Shown here in pieces: positions 35,901 to 47,206 of a DNA stretch of 64,000 bases. Under the pieces are notes generated by a model, which had not been told where the DNA came from, did no database searches, and saw nothing but the letters and a program-made list of their open reading frames with translations. The translations under genes and the position numbers were made by a program. Position 1 is the stretch's first letter; each line of letters begins with the position of its first letter. Origin of the DNA: Sciurus carolinensis (taxonomy: Eukaryota; Chordata; Mammalia; Rodentia; Sciuridae); contig NC_062213.1 of the NCBI RefSeq assembly GCF_902686445.1, positions 39,630,741 through 39,694,740 on the forward strand, in the 5' to 3' direction.

Positions 35901-36185
35901 CATTGAATCTTTTTTCTTTATTCTGCTCTCCTTGATAGGAACTTAGTACTCTTGATTCATTAATAAGGCAAATAAATCCTCCTTTGAAAGATGTGACAGG
36001 TGCTGTACTTGTGTTTAGAGTCATAACTAGAAATTCTGAGCTCCCAGGTAACAATTTTTGAGAATGCTCCTTTAACCTTCGTTAATTGCAAAATAAACAG
36101 ATCCATGAAGCTCAACCTTCAGAAATCTGCACTAGACATTCAAAGGTTTTTAATGTTCTGAGAAGTCATCAAATACAATCCTTGC
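32961..36185. other. Long unique stretch
   Basis: 3.2 kb with essentially no recognisable repeats except a T-run at about 34603-34620 and an (AAC)n tract near 33058-33073. No exon-like frame, CpG island or RNA gene seen. In a window this repeat-rich, such a gap is the most plausible place for conserved non-coding sequence, but nothing in the sequence itself proves it. Confidence 0.4.
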
Positions 36186-37147
36186 ATAGATTTGACTATT
36201 GCTTGTTCCTAACAGCTTTATTGAAATATAATTCATATGCCATACAATTCACCTTTGAAAGTATACAATTGAGTGGATTTCAGTACATTCACCTGTATAT
36301 GTAATCATTACTACCATTATCATTAAAACATTTTCATCACCCCCAGAAGTTCCATATTCTTTAGCTATTCTCTCTTTTTTCCCTAGACACTTCCTCCCCT
36401 TACCCTAAGCAATGACTAATCTACATTTAAAAATGTATGTGTATATTAAATATTTATTCATATTCATACATGCACACAGAGATTTCTTTATTCCAAACTT
36501 TCATATAAATGGAATCATGTAGTATGTGGTCTTTTGTGACTGTTTTCTTTCACTTAGCATAATGTTTTCAAGTTTTATCTATGTCATAACGATGTCATCA
36601 GTATTTCATTCCTTTTTATGGTCCAATAATATTCTATTTCATGGATATACCACATTGTTGATCCATTCATTGGTTGATGGACATTTGGGTTGTTTCCACC
36701 TTTTGGCTCTTATGAGTGATGCTGCTATAAACACTTGAGTACAAGTGTCTATGTCTTCATGTCTCTTGATCATGTGCCTAGAAGAGGGATTTCTGGGTCA
36801 TATGGTAATTTTAAGTTTCATAGTTTGGGGAACCCCAAGACTGTTTTCCAAAGTGGTAACACTGTTCCACATTCCCACTAATAATGTTCAGAGTTCAAAT
36901 TTTGCTACACGCTCCACACTTACTGTTATCTGACTTTTTGATTCTAACTATCCTTGTAAATATGAAGTGGATCTCATTGTGGCTTTGATTTTCTTCTCCC
37001 TTATGATTAATGATATTGAGCATCTTTTCATGTGCTTATTGGCCCTTTCATTTAAATCTCTTTTTTGAATCAGTGTTTATTCAGTCTTGTGCTCATTTTA
37101 AAATGGGGCTGTCCTTATTATAGATTTGTAAGGGTTCTTTATATAGG

Positions 37148-37288
37148 AACTTTTATTTTATTTTTATTTATATGCAGTGCTGAAGAACAAACCCAGGGCC
37201 TCTCACATTCCAGGCAAGCACTCTACCACTGAGCCACAACTCCAGTCCTCATTTTATAAGGCAAGTGCTCTACCACTGAGCCACAATT
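37148..37288 (-). repeat. ID-type SINE (antisense) with duplicated 5' segment
   Basis: The full antisense ID body (37170-37245) is followed 16 bases later by a second copy of its A-box end: 'ggcaagcactctaccactg' at about 37211 recurs as 'ggcaagtgctctaccactg' at about 37260. This is either an internal duplication or the remnant of a second ID insertion. Confidence 0.8.
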
Positions 37289-37386
37289 TTAAACTTTAAT
37301 GATACCTAATTGATCTATTTTGTTATTATTGCTCTTGCTTTTATTGTTATATCTAAGAGACTATGGCTGAATCTAAAGCAATGAAG

Positions 37387-37475
37387 AGGGGTTGGGTGCA
37401 GTTCAGGGGTAGAGCACTTGCCTAGTGTGTGCAAAGCCCTGGGTTTTATCCCCATCACCCAATTAAAAAATAAAA
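37387..37475 (+). repeat. ID-type SINE (sense)
   Basis: 'ggggttgggtgcagttcagg' and 'gccctgggttttatccccat' with an AT-rich tail; opposite in orientation to the ID copy just to its left. Confidence 0.85.
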
Positions 37476-38600
37476 TCTAGTAATGAAGATATATCTTTGT
37501 TTTCTTCTAAGATTTTATAGTTTTTGCTCTTATTTTTATATCTTTGACCAGTTTTAATTTAATTTTTTACATGATATGAGGTGAGGGTCATTTTTTGCAT
37601 TTGGCTATCCAGTTATCCCAGCACCAGTTTTTTAAAAACTGACTCTTTCCCCATTTAATGGTCTTCACACCTTGTTAAAAATCATTTGACCATAGATATG
37701 TGCCTTTATTTCTAGGTTCTCAATTTAATTCCACTGACCTGTATGTCTATCTCTGTGCCAGTACCACATTGTCTTGATTATTGTTGCTTTGTAGTATGTT
37801 TGAAATTATTCTCCTTTTTAAAAATTATTTTGTCTATTTTGGGCCCTTTAAAATTCCATATGAGTTTTAGAATCAGCTTGTCAATTAGTACAAAGAAATA
37901 CCTGAGATGGATGTTGGAATTGCATTGAATTCAATTTGGAAAGTATTAACATTTTAACAATGTTAAGTCATCTGATCCATGAACATGAAATGCTTTTCAT
38001 TTATTTGGATACACTTTAATTTCTTTACAGAATGCTTTTTAGTTTTCAGAGTAAGTTTTGTACATCTTTTGTTAAATTTGCTATTGTCAGTGGTTTGTTT
38101 TCTTAATTTTATTTTTGGATTTATCTTTGCAAATATACTTTAGTTTTTTATTTTTTGTATATTAATCTGGTATCCTTCAGTCTTGCTGAATTCATTCCCT
38201 GGTTATAATAGTTTTTAAATGAATTCCTAAGGCTTTTCTATGTGCAAGATCATGTTATCTTCAAAAATAGTTTTGCTCCTTCCTTTCTAATGTGGGTGCC
38301 TTTATTTCCTTTTTCTTGTTCATTTGCAACCATATTCTTAAGAGGTATTGTTTATATTTTTGTTTCATTGGGATATGTTTGTCTGGTCTTGCTGTCAAGG
38401 TAATTCAGACCTCATAGAATGCACTGGGAAGTATTCTCTCTTATTTTTTGGGAGAGTTTGTGAAGAATTAGCACTGATTCTTCATTAAATATTGGTAGAA
38501 TTCTATGGTGAAGACATCTGGGCCTTTGTTTCTCTTTGTGGATATTTGAAAAATTATGAATTCAATCTCTTCACTTGTCATACTTCTGTCCAGATTTTCT

Positions 38601-40517
38601 ATTTCTTCTTGAGTTAGTTTTGTAGTTTGTGTCTTTCTCTTGGTTCCTGATTCTCTAAGCTTTCCCACTTGACTGTCTTTAAGCAAATTTGATGACTCAG
38701 CACCAGAACTGCGAAAATGGTTGGATATAAGACTTGGAAGGAATAAAAAGTCAGGGATCTGCAACCTGTGGAATAATAAGCCAGAATGCGCATTAGTAAG
38801 AAAGTCAGGATCAGGCATGAAATGGAGACAGTGGAGACTAGACCCCAGAGAGAGGGTAAGAACCAGAAGGTATGCAAACCTGGGAAGGAAATGAGCAATA
38901 GAAGAAAAAGCAAACCAAGTTTTAGCCAGAGACCAGCAGGAAGAGCTTAATGCCTGATTCTGAACCAGTGTCTGCCTCAACCTGGACCTTTTCAGAGTTT
39001 GTGGTGAAGGCTGAAATCACTCCCCTAGCTTGATGCTGTGGGATTCAAAGACAGACCATCACATTGGGGAATGAGAGAAAGAGTTGAAATCATGTAAGAA
39101 TCCTGAAATGATCTATATAACTTGCTCAAGATGAACCCTAAATTGAACCCCTTAACAGCAACAGACACAACCCAAGAACAATTAATTTAATTTAGTATTT
39201 GTGTGTTTAATTTAAAATTATTCTTGAGCTATACATGACTACACCAAACAATGCACAGACAAGCATTTTATATGTCCCAGAAACAAGAAATTATTTTCTC
39301 ATATTCTGGAATATAAAAGCTGAGCCTTTATCCCAAACTAATTCTCCTCTAAAAAGAATGGGTAACATGAATCCATTAAACAAATAAAAGAAGTAAAATG
39401 GAAAATATTTTTGATCACATAGTTGATTAAAATATTTAGTATTATGTGTATCTGGAAAAAGACAGTCCCTTGAGGAATACAAATTCCAACTAAGATGGGG
39501 TCTATTTTAAAGGGAGAAAGCCACAGCTATGCTAATAATCCCTTTTAAGATTCTGTGGATAACATGAGACCCACAGTAGTATCTAACATAAACATGTAAA
39601 GAGATTTGAGAGAAACACAACAAAAATAAACTGTGAGAATCACCCCTGCAGAGTTTTTTCCACCCTCTGGTTCTTATAAAATCTCAAGGAAAGAATGAGA
39701 ACTCCTAGAAAGATAACTAAAATATAGAGGGAAAAAAATCAGAAAAAGGAATTCATGAACTGTGTCCTTAAAGGACATTTTAATAGGTAGGTGTAGAGAT
39801 AGATTGATTAGTATATGTGTCACTAACTAGGTCAGGACACTTCTAGTTGAAAGTACAAAAAAACAACATAAATTAGATTAGCTCAAAGGCAACTTCTTGG
39901 TTCACATGGTTGCAAAGTCTAAGACTTGAGCTGAATGCTACCCATCACTCTTTTGTCTTTCCATCTTTTAGCTCTGCCTTCTTCCTACTTATCCTCCTCC
40001 CATTCATCCTGCTCCTCCTCTCCTTATCCTTCTCGATCATCTCCTTTACTTCCTCCTTTTCCCTTCCCCTTCCTCATCTTTTATCCAATGTTGCTTTATT
40101 CTGCAGATGACTTCTTCCATGTGACTTGAGAACACAGCCTCTGACAAAAATAGAATTTCATACTCCACAGAGTTAATTGTTGATTAAATTAAAGAACTAA
40201 TGAACACACTTTAGACCAGTAGAGTTGTAGTAACACAGAAGACAAGATAAGGGACCCAGAGAAAGACCATGTCTCAAGATCCCTCTGACTCTGTGATTTC
40301 TGTCCCTTCAACTATGACCTCATCACCAAGAGCCTTTCTCCCCAGCTGCCTGGACCTGAAGGGCTTCTGCACATTGCTTGAAAATGAGAATGGTTTTAAT
40401 TCAACAGTCATCCACTAAACATTAGGAGTTGTTAATCTCCTCCTATGTGTGGGCTCTACAATATGGAGGTCAACAAGATAGATGAAGTCCTTGCTCTCAT
40501 GGGAATTATGTTAGGGG
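38601..40517. other. Unique or unclassified sequence
   Basis: A 170-codon minus-strand frame (38468-38980) combines an L1 ORF2 remnant (its C-terminal third) with upstream sequence (38660-38980) that I cannot classify. The frame shows no domain of its own and is probably a chance fusion. The rest shows no gene. Confidence 0.45.
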
Positions 40518-40549
40518 GAGGGGGAGAGACAGAGAGAGAGAGAGGCAGA

Positions 40550-40586
<37 letters not shown>
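40518..40586. repeat. (GA)n and (GT)n microsatellites
   Basis: A GA-rich tract (about 40518-40543) is followed by about 17 GT units (40552-40586), ending 14 bases before the L1 tail. Confidence 0.95.
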
Positions 40587-40587
<1 letters not shown>

Positions 40588-40641
40588 TAAGGTGATGCAT
40601 TTTTTTTTATTTTTTATTTATTTTTATTTTTATTATTATTG

Positions 40642-40891
40642 TAAACAAATGGGATACATGTTGTTTCTCTACTTGTACATGGAGTCAAGGTATACCATTT
40701 GTGTAATCATACGCTTACATAGGGCTATGATGTTTGATTCACTATTTTTTTCCCTTCCCCCCCACCCTTCCCACCCCTCTTTTCCCTCTATACAGTCCTT
40801 CTTTCCTTCATTCTTACCACACTCCTTATCCCTAACCCTAAACCTAACCCTAAACCTAATGCTAACCCCTCCCACCCCCCATTATATGTCC
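40642..40891 (-). other. L1 copy A 3' UTR, G-rich with telomere-like tract
   Basis: In the sense strand it is purine- and G-rich, with runs of 3-7 G near 40757-40785 and 40868-40879 that could form G-quadruplexes, as is typical of mammalian L1 3' UTRs. Between them (40830-40868, plus-strand reading) is a degenerate (CCCTAA)n-like array of about six units with CCTAAA variants. The same interval in older L1 copies here (around 8800, 9850 and 15240) has C-rich text but no telomere-like units. Confidence 0.8.
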
Positions 40892-43800
40892 TCATCCGCT
40901 TATCAGCGAGATCATTCGTCCTTTAGTTTTTTGAGATTGGCTTATCTCACTTAGCATGATATTCTCCAATTTCGACCATTTGCCTACAAATGCCATAATT
41001 TTATCATTCTTCATTGCGGAGTAATATTCCATTGTATAAATATGCCACAGTTTCTTTATCCATTCATCAACTGAAGGGCATCTAGGTTGGTTCCACAATC
41101 TGGCTATGGTGAATTGAGCAGCAATGAACATTGATGTGGCTGTATCTCTGTAGTATGCTGATTTTAAGTCCTTTGGGTATAGGCCAAGGAGTGGGATAGG
41201 TGGGTCAAATGGTGTTTCCATTCCAAGCTTTCTGAGGAATCTCCACACTGCTTTCCAGAGTGGCTGCACTAATTTGCAACCCCACCAGCAATGTATGAGT
41301 GTTCCTTTTTCACCACATCCTCGCCAACACCTATTGTTGCTTGTATTCTTGATAATCGCCATTCTAATTGGGGTGAGATGAAATCTTAGGGTAGTTTTGA
41401 TTTGCATTTCCCTTATTACTAGGGATGTTGAACATTTTTTCATATATCTGGTGATTACTTGTACATCTTCTTCTGTGAAGTGTCTGTTCATTTCCTTAGC
41501 CCATTTGTTGATTGGATTATTTGTATTCTTCGTGTAGAGTTTTTTGAGTTCTTTATAGATTCTGGAAATTAGCGCTCTATCTGAGGTATGGTTGGCAAAG
41601 ATATTCTCCCACTCTGTAGGCTCTCTCTTCACATTTCTGATAGTTTCCTTTGCTGAGAGAAAGCTTTTTAGTTTGAATCTATCCCAGTTGTTGATTCTTG
41701 CTTTTATTTCTTGTGCTATGGGAGTCCTGTTAAGGAAATCTGATCCTGAGCCAACAAGTTGAAGATTTGGACCTACTTTTTCTTCTATAAGATGCAGGGT
41801 CTCTGGTCTGATTCCGAGGTCCTTGATCCATTTTGAGTTGAGTTTTGTGTAGGGTGAGAGATAGGGGTTTAGTTTCATTCTATTGCATATAGTTTTCCAG
41901 TTTTCCCAGCACCATTTGTTGAAGAGGCTATCTTTTCTCCATTGCATATTGTTGGAACCTTTGTCTAGTATGAGAAAATTGTATTTATTTGGGTTTGTGT
42001 CCATGTCCTCTATTCTGTACCATTGATCTACCTGTCTATTTTGGTACCAATACCATGCCGTTTTTGTTACTATTGCTTTGTAGTAGAGTTGAAGATCTGG
42101 TATTGCAATACCCCCTGCTTCGCTCTTGCTACTGAGGATTGCTTTAGCTATTCTAGGTTTTTTATTCTTCCACATGAATTTCATAATTGCTTGCTCTATT
42201 TCTGCGAGGTACATCATTGGGATTTTAATTGGAATTGCATTGAATCTGTATAGCACTTTAGGTAGTATAGCCATTTTGACGATATTAATTCTGCCTATCC
42301 AGGAACATGGGAGATCTTTCCATCTTCTAAGGTTTTCTTGAATTTCTTTCTTTAGTGTTCTGTAGTTCTCATTGTAGAGGTCTTTCACCTCTTTTGTGAG
42401 ATTGATTCCCAAGTATTTTATTTTTTTCGATGCTATTGTGAATGGGGTAGTTTTCCTAATTTCTCTTTCTGAAGATTCATCACTTATGTATAAAAATGCA
42501 TTGGATTTATGAGCATTGATCTTGTATCCTGCTACTTTACTGAATTCACTTATGAGTTCTAAAAGTTTTCTGGTGGAATTTCCAGGTTCCTCTAAATATA
42601 TAATCATGTCATCAGCGAACAGGGATAGTTTGAGTTCTTCTTTTCCTATTCGTATCCCTTTAATTTCTTTGGTTTGTCTGATTGCTCTGGCTAGAGTCTC
42701 AAGGACGATGTTGAATAGAAGCGGTGAAAGAGGGCATCCCTGCCTTGTTCCAGTTTTTAGGGGGAACGCTTTCAGTTTTTCACCATTTAGAATGATATTA
42801 GCCATGGGCTTAGCGTAGATGGCCTTTATAATGTTTAGGAATGTTCCCACTACCCCAATTTTTTCTTGTGTTTTGAGCATGAAGGGATGCTGTATTTTAT
42901 CAAATGCTTTTTCTGCGTCTATTGAAATAATCATGTGATTCTTAACTTTAAGTCTGTTGATATGGTGAATGACATTTATTGATTTCCGAATGTTGAACCA
43001 ACCTTGCATCCCTGGGATAAAACCCACTTGATCGTGGTGCACTATCTTTTTAATATATATTTGTATGCGATTTGCTAAAATTTTGTTGAGAATTTTTGCA
43101 TCGATGTTCATTAAGGATATTGGTCTGAAATTTTCTTTCCTTGATGTGTCTCTGTCTGGTTTAGGTATCAGGGTGATATTGGCTTCATAGAACGAGTTTG
43201 GTAGGGTTCCCTCCTCTTCTATTTCATGGAATAGTTTGAGGAGTATTGGAATGAGCTCTTCTTTAAAGGTTTTGTAGAACTCGGCTGAGAACCCATCTGG
43301 TCCTGGACTTTTCTTTGTTGGTAGGCTTTTGATGACCTCTTCTATTTCATTGCTTGAAATTGGTTTATTTAAGTTGTGTATGTCCTCCTCGTTCAGTTTA
43401 GGTAGTTCATATGTCTCTAGAAATTTGTTGATGTCTTCGAGGTTTTCTGTTTTGTTGGAGTATAGATTTTCGAAATAGCTTCTAATTATGTTTTGTATTT
43501 CACTCGTGTCTGTTGTGATGTTTCCTTGTTCATTCCGAATTTTAGTAATTTGAGTTTTCTCCCTCTTTCTCTTTGTTAGTGTGGCTAAGGGTTTATCAAT
43601 TTTATTTATTTTTTCAAAGAACCAACTCTTTATTTTGTTAATTTTTCCAATTGTTTCTTTTGTTTCGATTTCGTTGATTTCGGCTCTGATTTTAACTATT
43701 TCCTGTCTTCTACTACTTTTGGTATTGGTCTGCTCTTCTTTTTCTAGTGCTTTGAGCTGTAGTGTTAAGTCGTTTATTTGTTGATTTCTACTTCTTTTTT

Positions 43801-44725
43801 TGAATGCACCCCATGAAATAAATCTTCCTCTAAGTACTGCTTTCATAGTGTCCCAGAGATTTTGATATGATGTGTCTTTGTTCTCGTTTACTTCTAAGAA
43901 TTTTTTTATTTCCCTCCTGATGTCTTCTGTTATCCATTCATCATATAATAGTGTATTATTTAGTCTCCAGGTATTGGAGAAGTTTCTGTTTTTTATTCTG
44001 TCATTTATTTCTAGTTTCAATCCATTATGATCTGATAGAGTACAAGGTAGTATCTCTATCTTCTTGTATTTACTAACAGTAGCTTTGTGGCATAAAATAT
44101 GGTCTATTTTAGAGAAGGATCCATGTGCTGCTGAGAAGAAAGTGTATTCATTCTTCGTTGGATGGTATATTCTATATATGTCCGTTAAGTCTAAATTGCT
44201 GATTGTGTTGTTGAGATCTATAGTTTCTTTATTCAATTTTTGTTTGGACGATCTATCCAGTGGTGAGAGAGGTGTGTTAAAATCGCCTAGTATTATTGTG
44301 TTGTGGTCTATTTGATTTCTAGAATTGAGAAGGATTTGTTTGACGTACGTGGATGAGCCAATGTTCGGGGCATAGATATTTATGATTGTTATTTCTTGCT
44401 GATTTATGCTTCCCTTAAGCAGCATGTAATGTCCTTCTTTATCCCTTCTGACTAGTTTTGGTTTGAAGTCCACATTATCTGAGATGAGGATGGATACTCC
44501 AGCTTTTTTGCTGTGTCCGTGTGCATGGTATGTTTGTCCCCATCCTTTCACCTTTAGTCTATGGGTGTCTCTTTCTATGAGATGAGTCTCTTGCAGGCAG
44601 CATATTGTTGGATTTTTCTTTTTAATCCAATCTGCCAGTCTGTGTCTTTTGATTGATGAATTCAGGCCATTAACATTCAGGGTTATTATTGTGATATGAT
44701 TTGTATTCCCAGTCAATTGACTCAT
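40892..44725 (-). CDS. ORF2: L1 ORF2 protein: endonuclease / reverse transcriptase
   Basis: Encodes the catalytic L1 protein (1277 aa; human ORF2p is 1275), which nicks target DNA and copies L1 RNA by target-primed reverse transcription. APE-like endonuclease, residues 1-240: N17, E46 (QETH), Y118, D148 and N150 (GDFN), T195, D208 and S231-D232-H233 are all present, each offset +3 from human numbering. Reverse transcriptase, about 500-780: SPGPDGF (473-479), SIDAEKAFD (D603), RQGCPLSP (661-668) and FADD (703-706) with catalytic D705 and D706. C-terminal Cys-His motif C1133-x3-C1137-x7-H1145-x4-C1150. No internal stop or frameshift. The ATG at 44725 gives MSQLTGN and lies 46 bp after the ORF1 stop, fitting the unconventional reinitiation known for L1 ORF2. 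Confidence 0.96.
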   Translation of the reverse strand: MSQLTGNTNHITIITLNVNGLNSSIKRHRLADWIKKKNPTICCLQETHLIERDTHRLKVKGWGQTYHAHGHSKKAGVSILISDNVDFKPKLVRRDKEGHYMLLKGSINQQEITIINIYAPNIGSSTYVKQILLNSRNQIDHNTIILGDFNTPLSPLDRSSKQKLNKETIDLNNTISNLDLTDIYRIYHPTKNEYTFFSAAHGSFSKIDHILCHKATVSKYKKIEILPCTLSDHNGLKLEINDRIKNRNFSNTWRLNNTLLYDEWITEDIRREIKKFLEVNENKDTSYQNLWDTMKAVLRGRFISWGAFKKRSRNQQINDLTLQLKALEKEEQTNTKSSRRQEIVKIRAEINEIETKETIGKINKIKSWFFEKINKIDKPLATLTKRKREKTQITKIRNEQGNITTDTSEIQNIIRSYFENLYSNKTENLEDINKFLETYELPKLNEEDIHNLNKPISSNEIEEVIKSLPTKKSPGPDGFSAEFYKTFKEELIPILLKLFHEIEEEGTLPNSFYEANITLIPKPDRDTSRKENFRPISLMNIDAKILNKILANRIQIYIKKIVHHDQVGFIPGMQGWFNIRKSINVIHHINRLKVKNHMIISIDAEKAFDKIQHPFMLKTQEKIGVVGTFLNIIKAIYAKPMANIILNGEKLKAFPLKTGTRQGCPLSPLLFNIVLETLARAIRQTKEIKGIRIGKEELKLSLFADDMIIYLEEPGNSTRKLLELISEFSKVAGYKINAHKSNAFLYISDESSEREIRKTTPFTIASKKIKYLGINLTKEVKDLYNENYRTLKKEIQENLRRWKDLPCSWIGRINIVKMAILPKVLYRFNAIPIKIPMMYLAEIEQAIMKFMWKNKKPRIAKAILSSKSEAGGIAIPDLQLYYKAIVTKTAWYWYQNRQVDQWYRIEDMDTNPNKYNFLILDKGSNNMQWRKDSLFNKWCWENWKTICNRMKLNPYLSPYTKLNSKWIKDLGIRPETLHLIEEKVGPNLQLVGSGSDFLNRTPIAQEIKARINNWDRFKLKSFLSAKETIRNVKREPTEWENIFANHTSDRALISRIYKELKKLYTKNTNNPINKWAKEMNRHFTEEDVQVITRYMKKCSTSLVIREMQIKTTLRFHLTPIRMAIIKNTSNNRCWRGCGEKGTLIHCWWGCKLVQPLWKAVWRFLRKLGMETPFDPPIPLLGLYPKDLKSAYYRDTATSMFIAAQFTIARLWNQPRCPSVDEWIKKLWHIYTMEYYSAMKNDKIMAFVGKWSKLENIMLSEISQSQKTKGRMISLISG

Positions 44726-44771
44726 ATTTGTTTTTGATATGATTTGGTTTCTCCTTTATTTGGCTATTCCT

Positions 44772-45818
44772 TTAGGCTAGCGCCTCCTGTTGCTGATTTG
44801 CATCGTTGTTTTTCATCTCTTCCTCATGGAATATTTTGCTGAGAATGTTCTGTAATGCTGGCTTTCTTTTTGTAAATTCCTTTAGCTTTTGTTTATCATG
44901 GAAGGATCTTATTTCATCGTCAAATTTGAAGGTAAGTTTTGCTGGGTATAAGATTCTTGGTTGGCATCCATTTTCTTTCAGGGCTTGGTATATGTTGTTC
45001 CAGGCCCTTCTAGCTTTTAGGGTCTGGATTGAAAAATCTGCTGATATTCTTATTGGTTTCCCTCTGAATATAATTTGATTCTTTTCTCTCGCGGCCTTTA
45101 AAATTCTGTCTTTATTTTGTATGTTAGGTATTTTCATAATAATGTGCCTTGGTGTGGGTCTGTTGTAATTTTGTATGTTTGGAGTTCTATAAGCCTCTTG
45201 TACTTGGTTTTCCATTTCGTTCTTCAGATTTGGGAAATTTTCTGTTATTATTTCATTGAATAGATTGTTCATTCCTTTGGTTTGTTTCTCTAAGCCTTCC
45301 TCAATCCCAATAATTCTCAAATTTGGCCTTTTCATGATATCCCATAGTTCTTGGAGATTCTGTTCATGATTTCTTACCATCTTCTCTGTTTGGTCAACTT
45401 TGTTTTCAAGGTTAAATATTTTGTCTTCAATGTCTGAGGTTCTGTCTTCCAGGTGTTCTATCCTATTGGTTATGCTTTCTATGGAGTTTTTAACTTGGTT
45501 TATTGTTTCCTTCATTTCAAGGATTTCAGTTTGGTTTTTTTTCAGTATCTCTAACTCTTTATTGAAATGATCTCTTGCTTCCCGTATTTGGTCTTTTAAC
45601 TGTTGATTGGTGCGATCATTTAATGCCTGCATTTGCTCTTTCATCTCCTCCTTCAATGCCTGCATTTGCTCTTTCATCTCCTCATTAGCTTCCCTGATCG
45701 TTTTAATTACGTACATTCTGAACTCCCTTTCTGACATTTCTTCTGCTCTGCTGTCATTGGGTTTTATTGATGTAGTATCTAGGTTTGTTTGGGACATTTT
45801 CTTCCCTTGTTTTCTCAT
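44772..45818 (-). CDS. ORF1: L1 ORF1 protein: RNA-binding chaperone
   Basis: Intact 348-aa frame from a real ATG at 45818 (human ORF1p is 338 aa). ORF1p trimerises, coats L1 RNA and forms the cytoplasmic RNP with ORF2p. A basic, Ser/Thr-containing N-terminus (1-35) is followed by a long coiled coil (about 40-155) rich in E/K/Q, an RRM-like domain (about 160-255, with NLRIIGIEE and RHIIMKIPN strands) and a C-terminal RNA-binding domain (about 260-330, with ISADFS, KARRAW and RILYPAKL). The coiled coil contains a perfect-looking 11-residue tandem duplication (EEMKEQMQALK 46-56, EEMKEQMQALN 57-67), encoded by a 33-bp DNA repeat. Upstream is the monomeric promoter; ORF2 follows after 46 bp. Confidence 0.95.
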   Translation of the reverse strand: MRKQGKKMSQTNLDTTSIKPNDSRAEEMSEREFRMYVIKTIREANEEMKEQMQALKEEMKEQMQALNDRTNQQLKDQIREARDHFNKELEILKKNQTEILEMKETINQVKNSIESITNRIEHLEDRTSDIEDKIFNLENKVDQTEKMVRNHEQNLQELWDIMKRPNLRIIGIEEGLEKQTKGMNNLFNEIITENFPNLKNEMENQVQEAYRTPNIQNYNRPTPRHIIMKIPNIQNKDRILKAAREKNQIIFRGKPIRISADFSIQTLKARRAWNNIYQALKENGCQPRILYPAKLTFKFDDEIRSFHDKQKLKEFTKRKPALQNILSKIFHEEEMKNNDANQQQEALA

Positions 45819-46274
45819 AATGGTCAGTTGTCAGTGGGACCCTGAGATATTGCAGTTTTCCACTATTGGCTTATAGTGTCCCAGTAGATTTCCAGTGTAT
45901 AACCTCCCAGCCTTCAGTAGCCTGATGTCTTGGAGGAATCTGATAAAGCAGCTCATTCGAAGAATACTGCCCCTAGCCCCCTACTGGTTCCACGTTTGGA
46001 ACTGGCTCTGTGCGGAAATGCTCTCACTGTGGGCCTGCACCGTGCAGCTGGCCGTGTGGGAAGAGCCCACTGCCGGAGTGTGGAAGACTACCTTGGGAAG
46101 ACTCAAGCTGCCCTGCCCGGCTCTGCTAAGCCACCTCTATCTGGGCCTGCCACCCTGGCTGAGCTTTACCCAGTGGGCAGACTCACCCGTGGCTCCACTT
46201 CAGTCCGAGTCTCTCAATGCCTCCCCTTCTTAACTCCTGGGTTGTGGAGCGACTGAGGGTGCAGTCTCCCTCTA

Positions 46275-46288
46275 GGCCGCCATCTTGG
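46275..46288 (-). promoter_or_regulatory. YY1-type box, inner monomer boundary
   Basis: Sense-strand CCAAGATGGCGGCC matches the YY1 consensus (CAAGATGGCGGC). In human L1, a YY1 site at the 5' end sets the transcription start. Confidence 0.75.
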
Positions 46289-46733
46289 ATTGCCCCGTGA
46301 AGAGAGCCTGCAGCCGGAGTGGGCAGAGCCGCCTGAAGAGGTCTCCGGCTGCCCTGCCCTTATCCCTGAGGCTGATTGCAGATCGAGGCACTCCGCTGGT
46401 TCTTTGCAGGAGTACACTGCACTGCAGCGGCTCCGGGACTCGGAGCCTGCTCTGTTCAGACAGGCTCTCACTAGCGGGCCAGTTCCGTTCCGAGAACCTG
46501 GAGAAGCTGGCTGTGTGGGCGGGGCCCACCGCCGGAGTGCGCAGGACTGCCTGTGGATGACTCTAGCTGCCCTGCCCGGCTCCGATAAGCCACCTCTATC
46601 TGGGCCTGCCACCCGGGCCGAGCTTTACCCAGTGGGCAGACTCACCCGTGGCTCCACTTCAGTCCGAGTCTCTCAGTGCCTCCCCTTCTTAACTCCTGGG
46701 TTCTGGAGCGACTGGGGGTGCAGTCTCCCTCTA

Positions 46734-46747
46734 GGCCGCCATCTTGG
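46734..46747 (-). promoter_or_regulatory. YY1-type box, middle monomer boundary
   Basis: Same 14-base box, exactly 459 bp from its neighbours on both sides. Confidence 0.75.
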
Positions 46748-47192
46748 ATCGCCCCGTGGAGAGAGCCCGCAGCCGGAGTGGGCAGAGCCGCCTGAAGAGG
46801 TCTCCGGCTGCCCTGCCCTTATCCCTGAGGCTGATTGCAGATCGAGACTCTCCGCTGGTTCTTTGCAGGAGTACACTGCACTGCAGCGGCTCTGGGACTC
46901 GGAGCCTGCTCTGTTCAGACAGGCTCTCACTAGCGGGCCAGTTCCGTTCCGAGAACCTGGAGAAGCTGGCTGTGTGGGCGGGGCCCACCGCCGGAGTGCG
47001 CAGGACTGCCTGTGGATGACTCTAGCTGCCCTGCCCGGCTCCGATAAGCCACCTCTATCTGGGCCTGCCACCCGGGCCGAGCTTTACCCAGTGGGCAGAC
47101 TCACCCGTGGCTCCACTTCAGTCCGAGTCTCTCAGTGCCTCCCCTTCTTAACTCCTGGGTTGTGGAGCGACTGGAAGTGCAGTCTCCCTCTA

Positions 47193-47206
47193 GGCCGCCA
47201 TCTTGG
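47193..47206 (-). promoter_or_regulatory. YY1-type box at the 5' terminus of L1 copy A
   Basis: Same box, lying within the first 20 bases of the element, so transcription would start about 6-8 bases upstream, at 47211-47213. Immediately beyond it the sequence changes to ORF2 of copy B. Confidence 0.8.

Larger units (their letters stand above)
36190..38600 (-). mobile_element. Old L1 (antisense), 3' UTR through part of ORF2
   Basis: Low-coordinate end: ancient L1 3' UTR phrases ('taacagctttattgaaatat', 'atggaatcatgtagtatgtg'). Towards 38600 the minus strand encodes remnants of the ORF2 fingers region (LTQEEIENLDRSMTSEEIE, then a KGPDVFTIEFYQ-like segment corresponding to [13 protein letters not shown]). 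It is interrupted by two ID copies at 37148 and 37387. No functional frame remains. Confidence 0.8.
46275..47192 (-). repeat. Two tandem 459-bp L1 promoter monomers
   Basis: Units 46275-46733 and 46734-47192 differ at only a handful of positions (for example 'gcactccgctgg' against 'gactctccgctgg'). The period is exact: the GGCCGCC box recurs at 46275, 46734 and 47193. 459 is divisible by three, so reading frames carry through from one unit to the next. Confidence 0.95.

Noticed and set aside
40830..40868. Interstitial telomere or chromosome-fusion scar
   Set aside because: The tract lies within the L1 3' UTR and is short and degenerate, so a transposon origin is more likely.
46214..47071. 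Repeated 132-codon minus-strand frames in the L1 promoter as an extra L1 protein
   Set aside because: They recur only because of the 459-bp tandem units, stop once per unit and are upstream of ORF1; they are best read as 5' UTR.
46275..47192. CRISPR-like or satellite array
   Set aside because: Only two and a fraction long units are present and they are fully explained as L1 promoter monomers.
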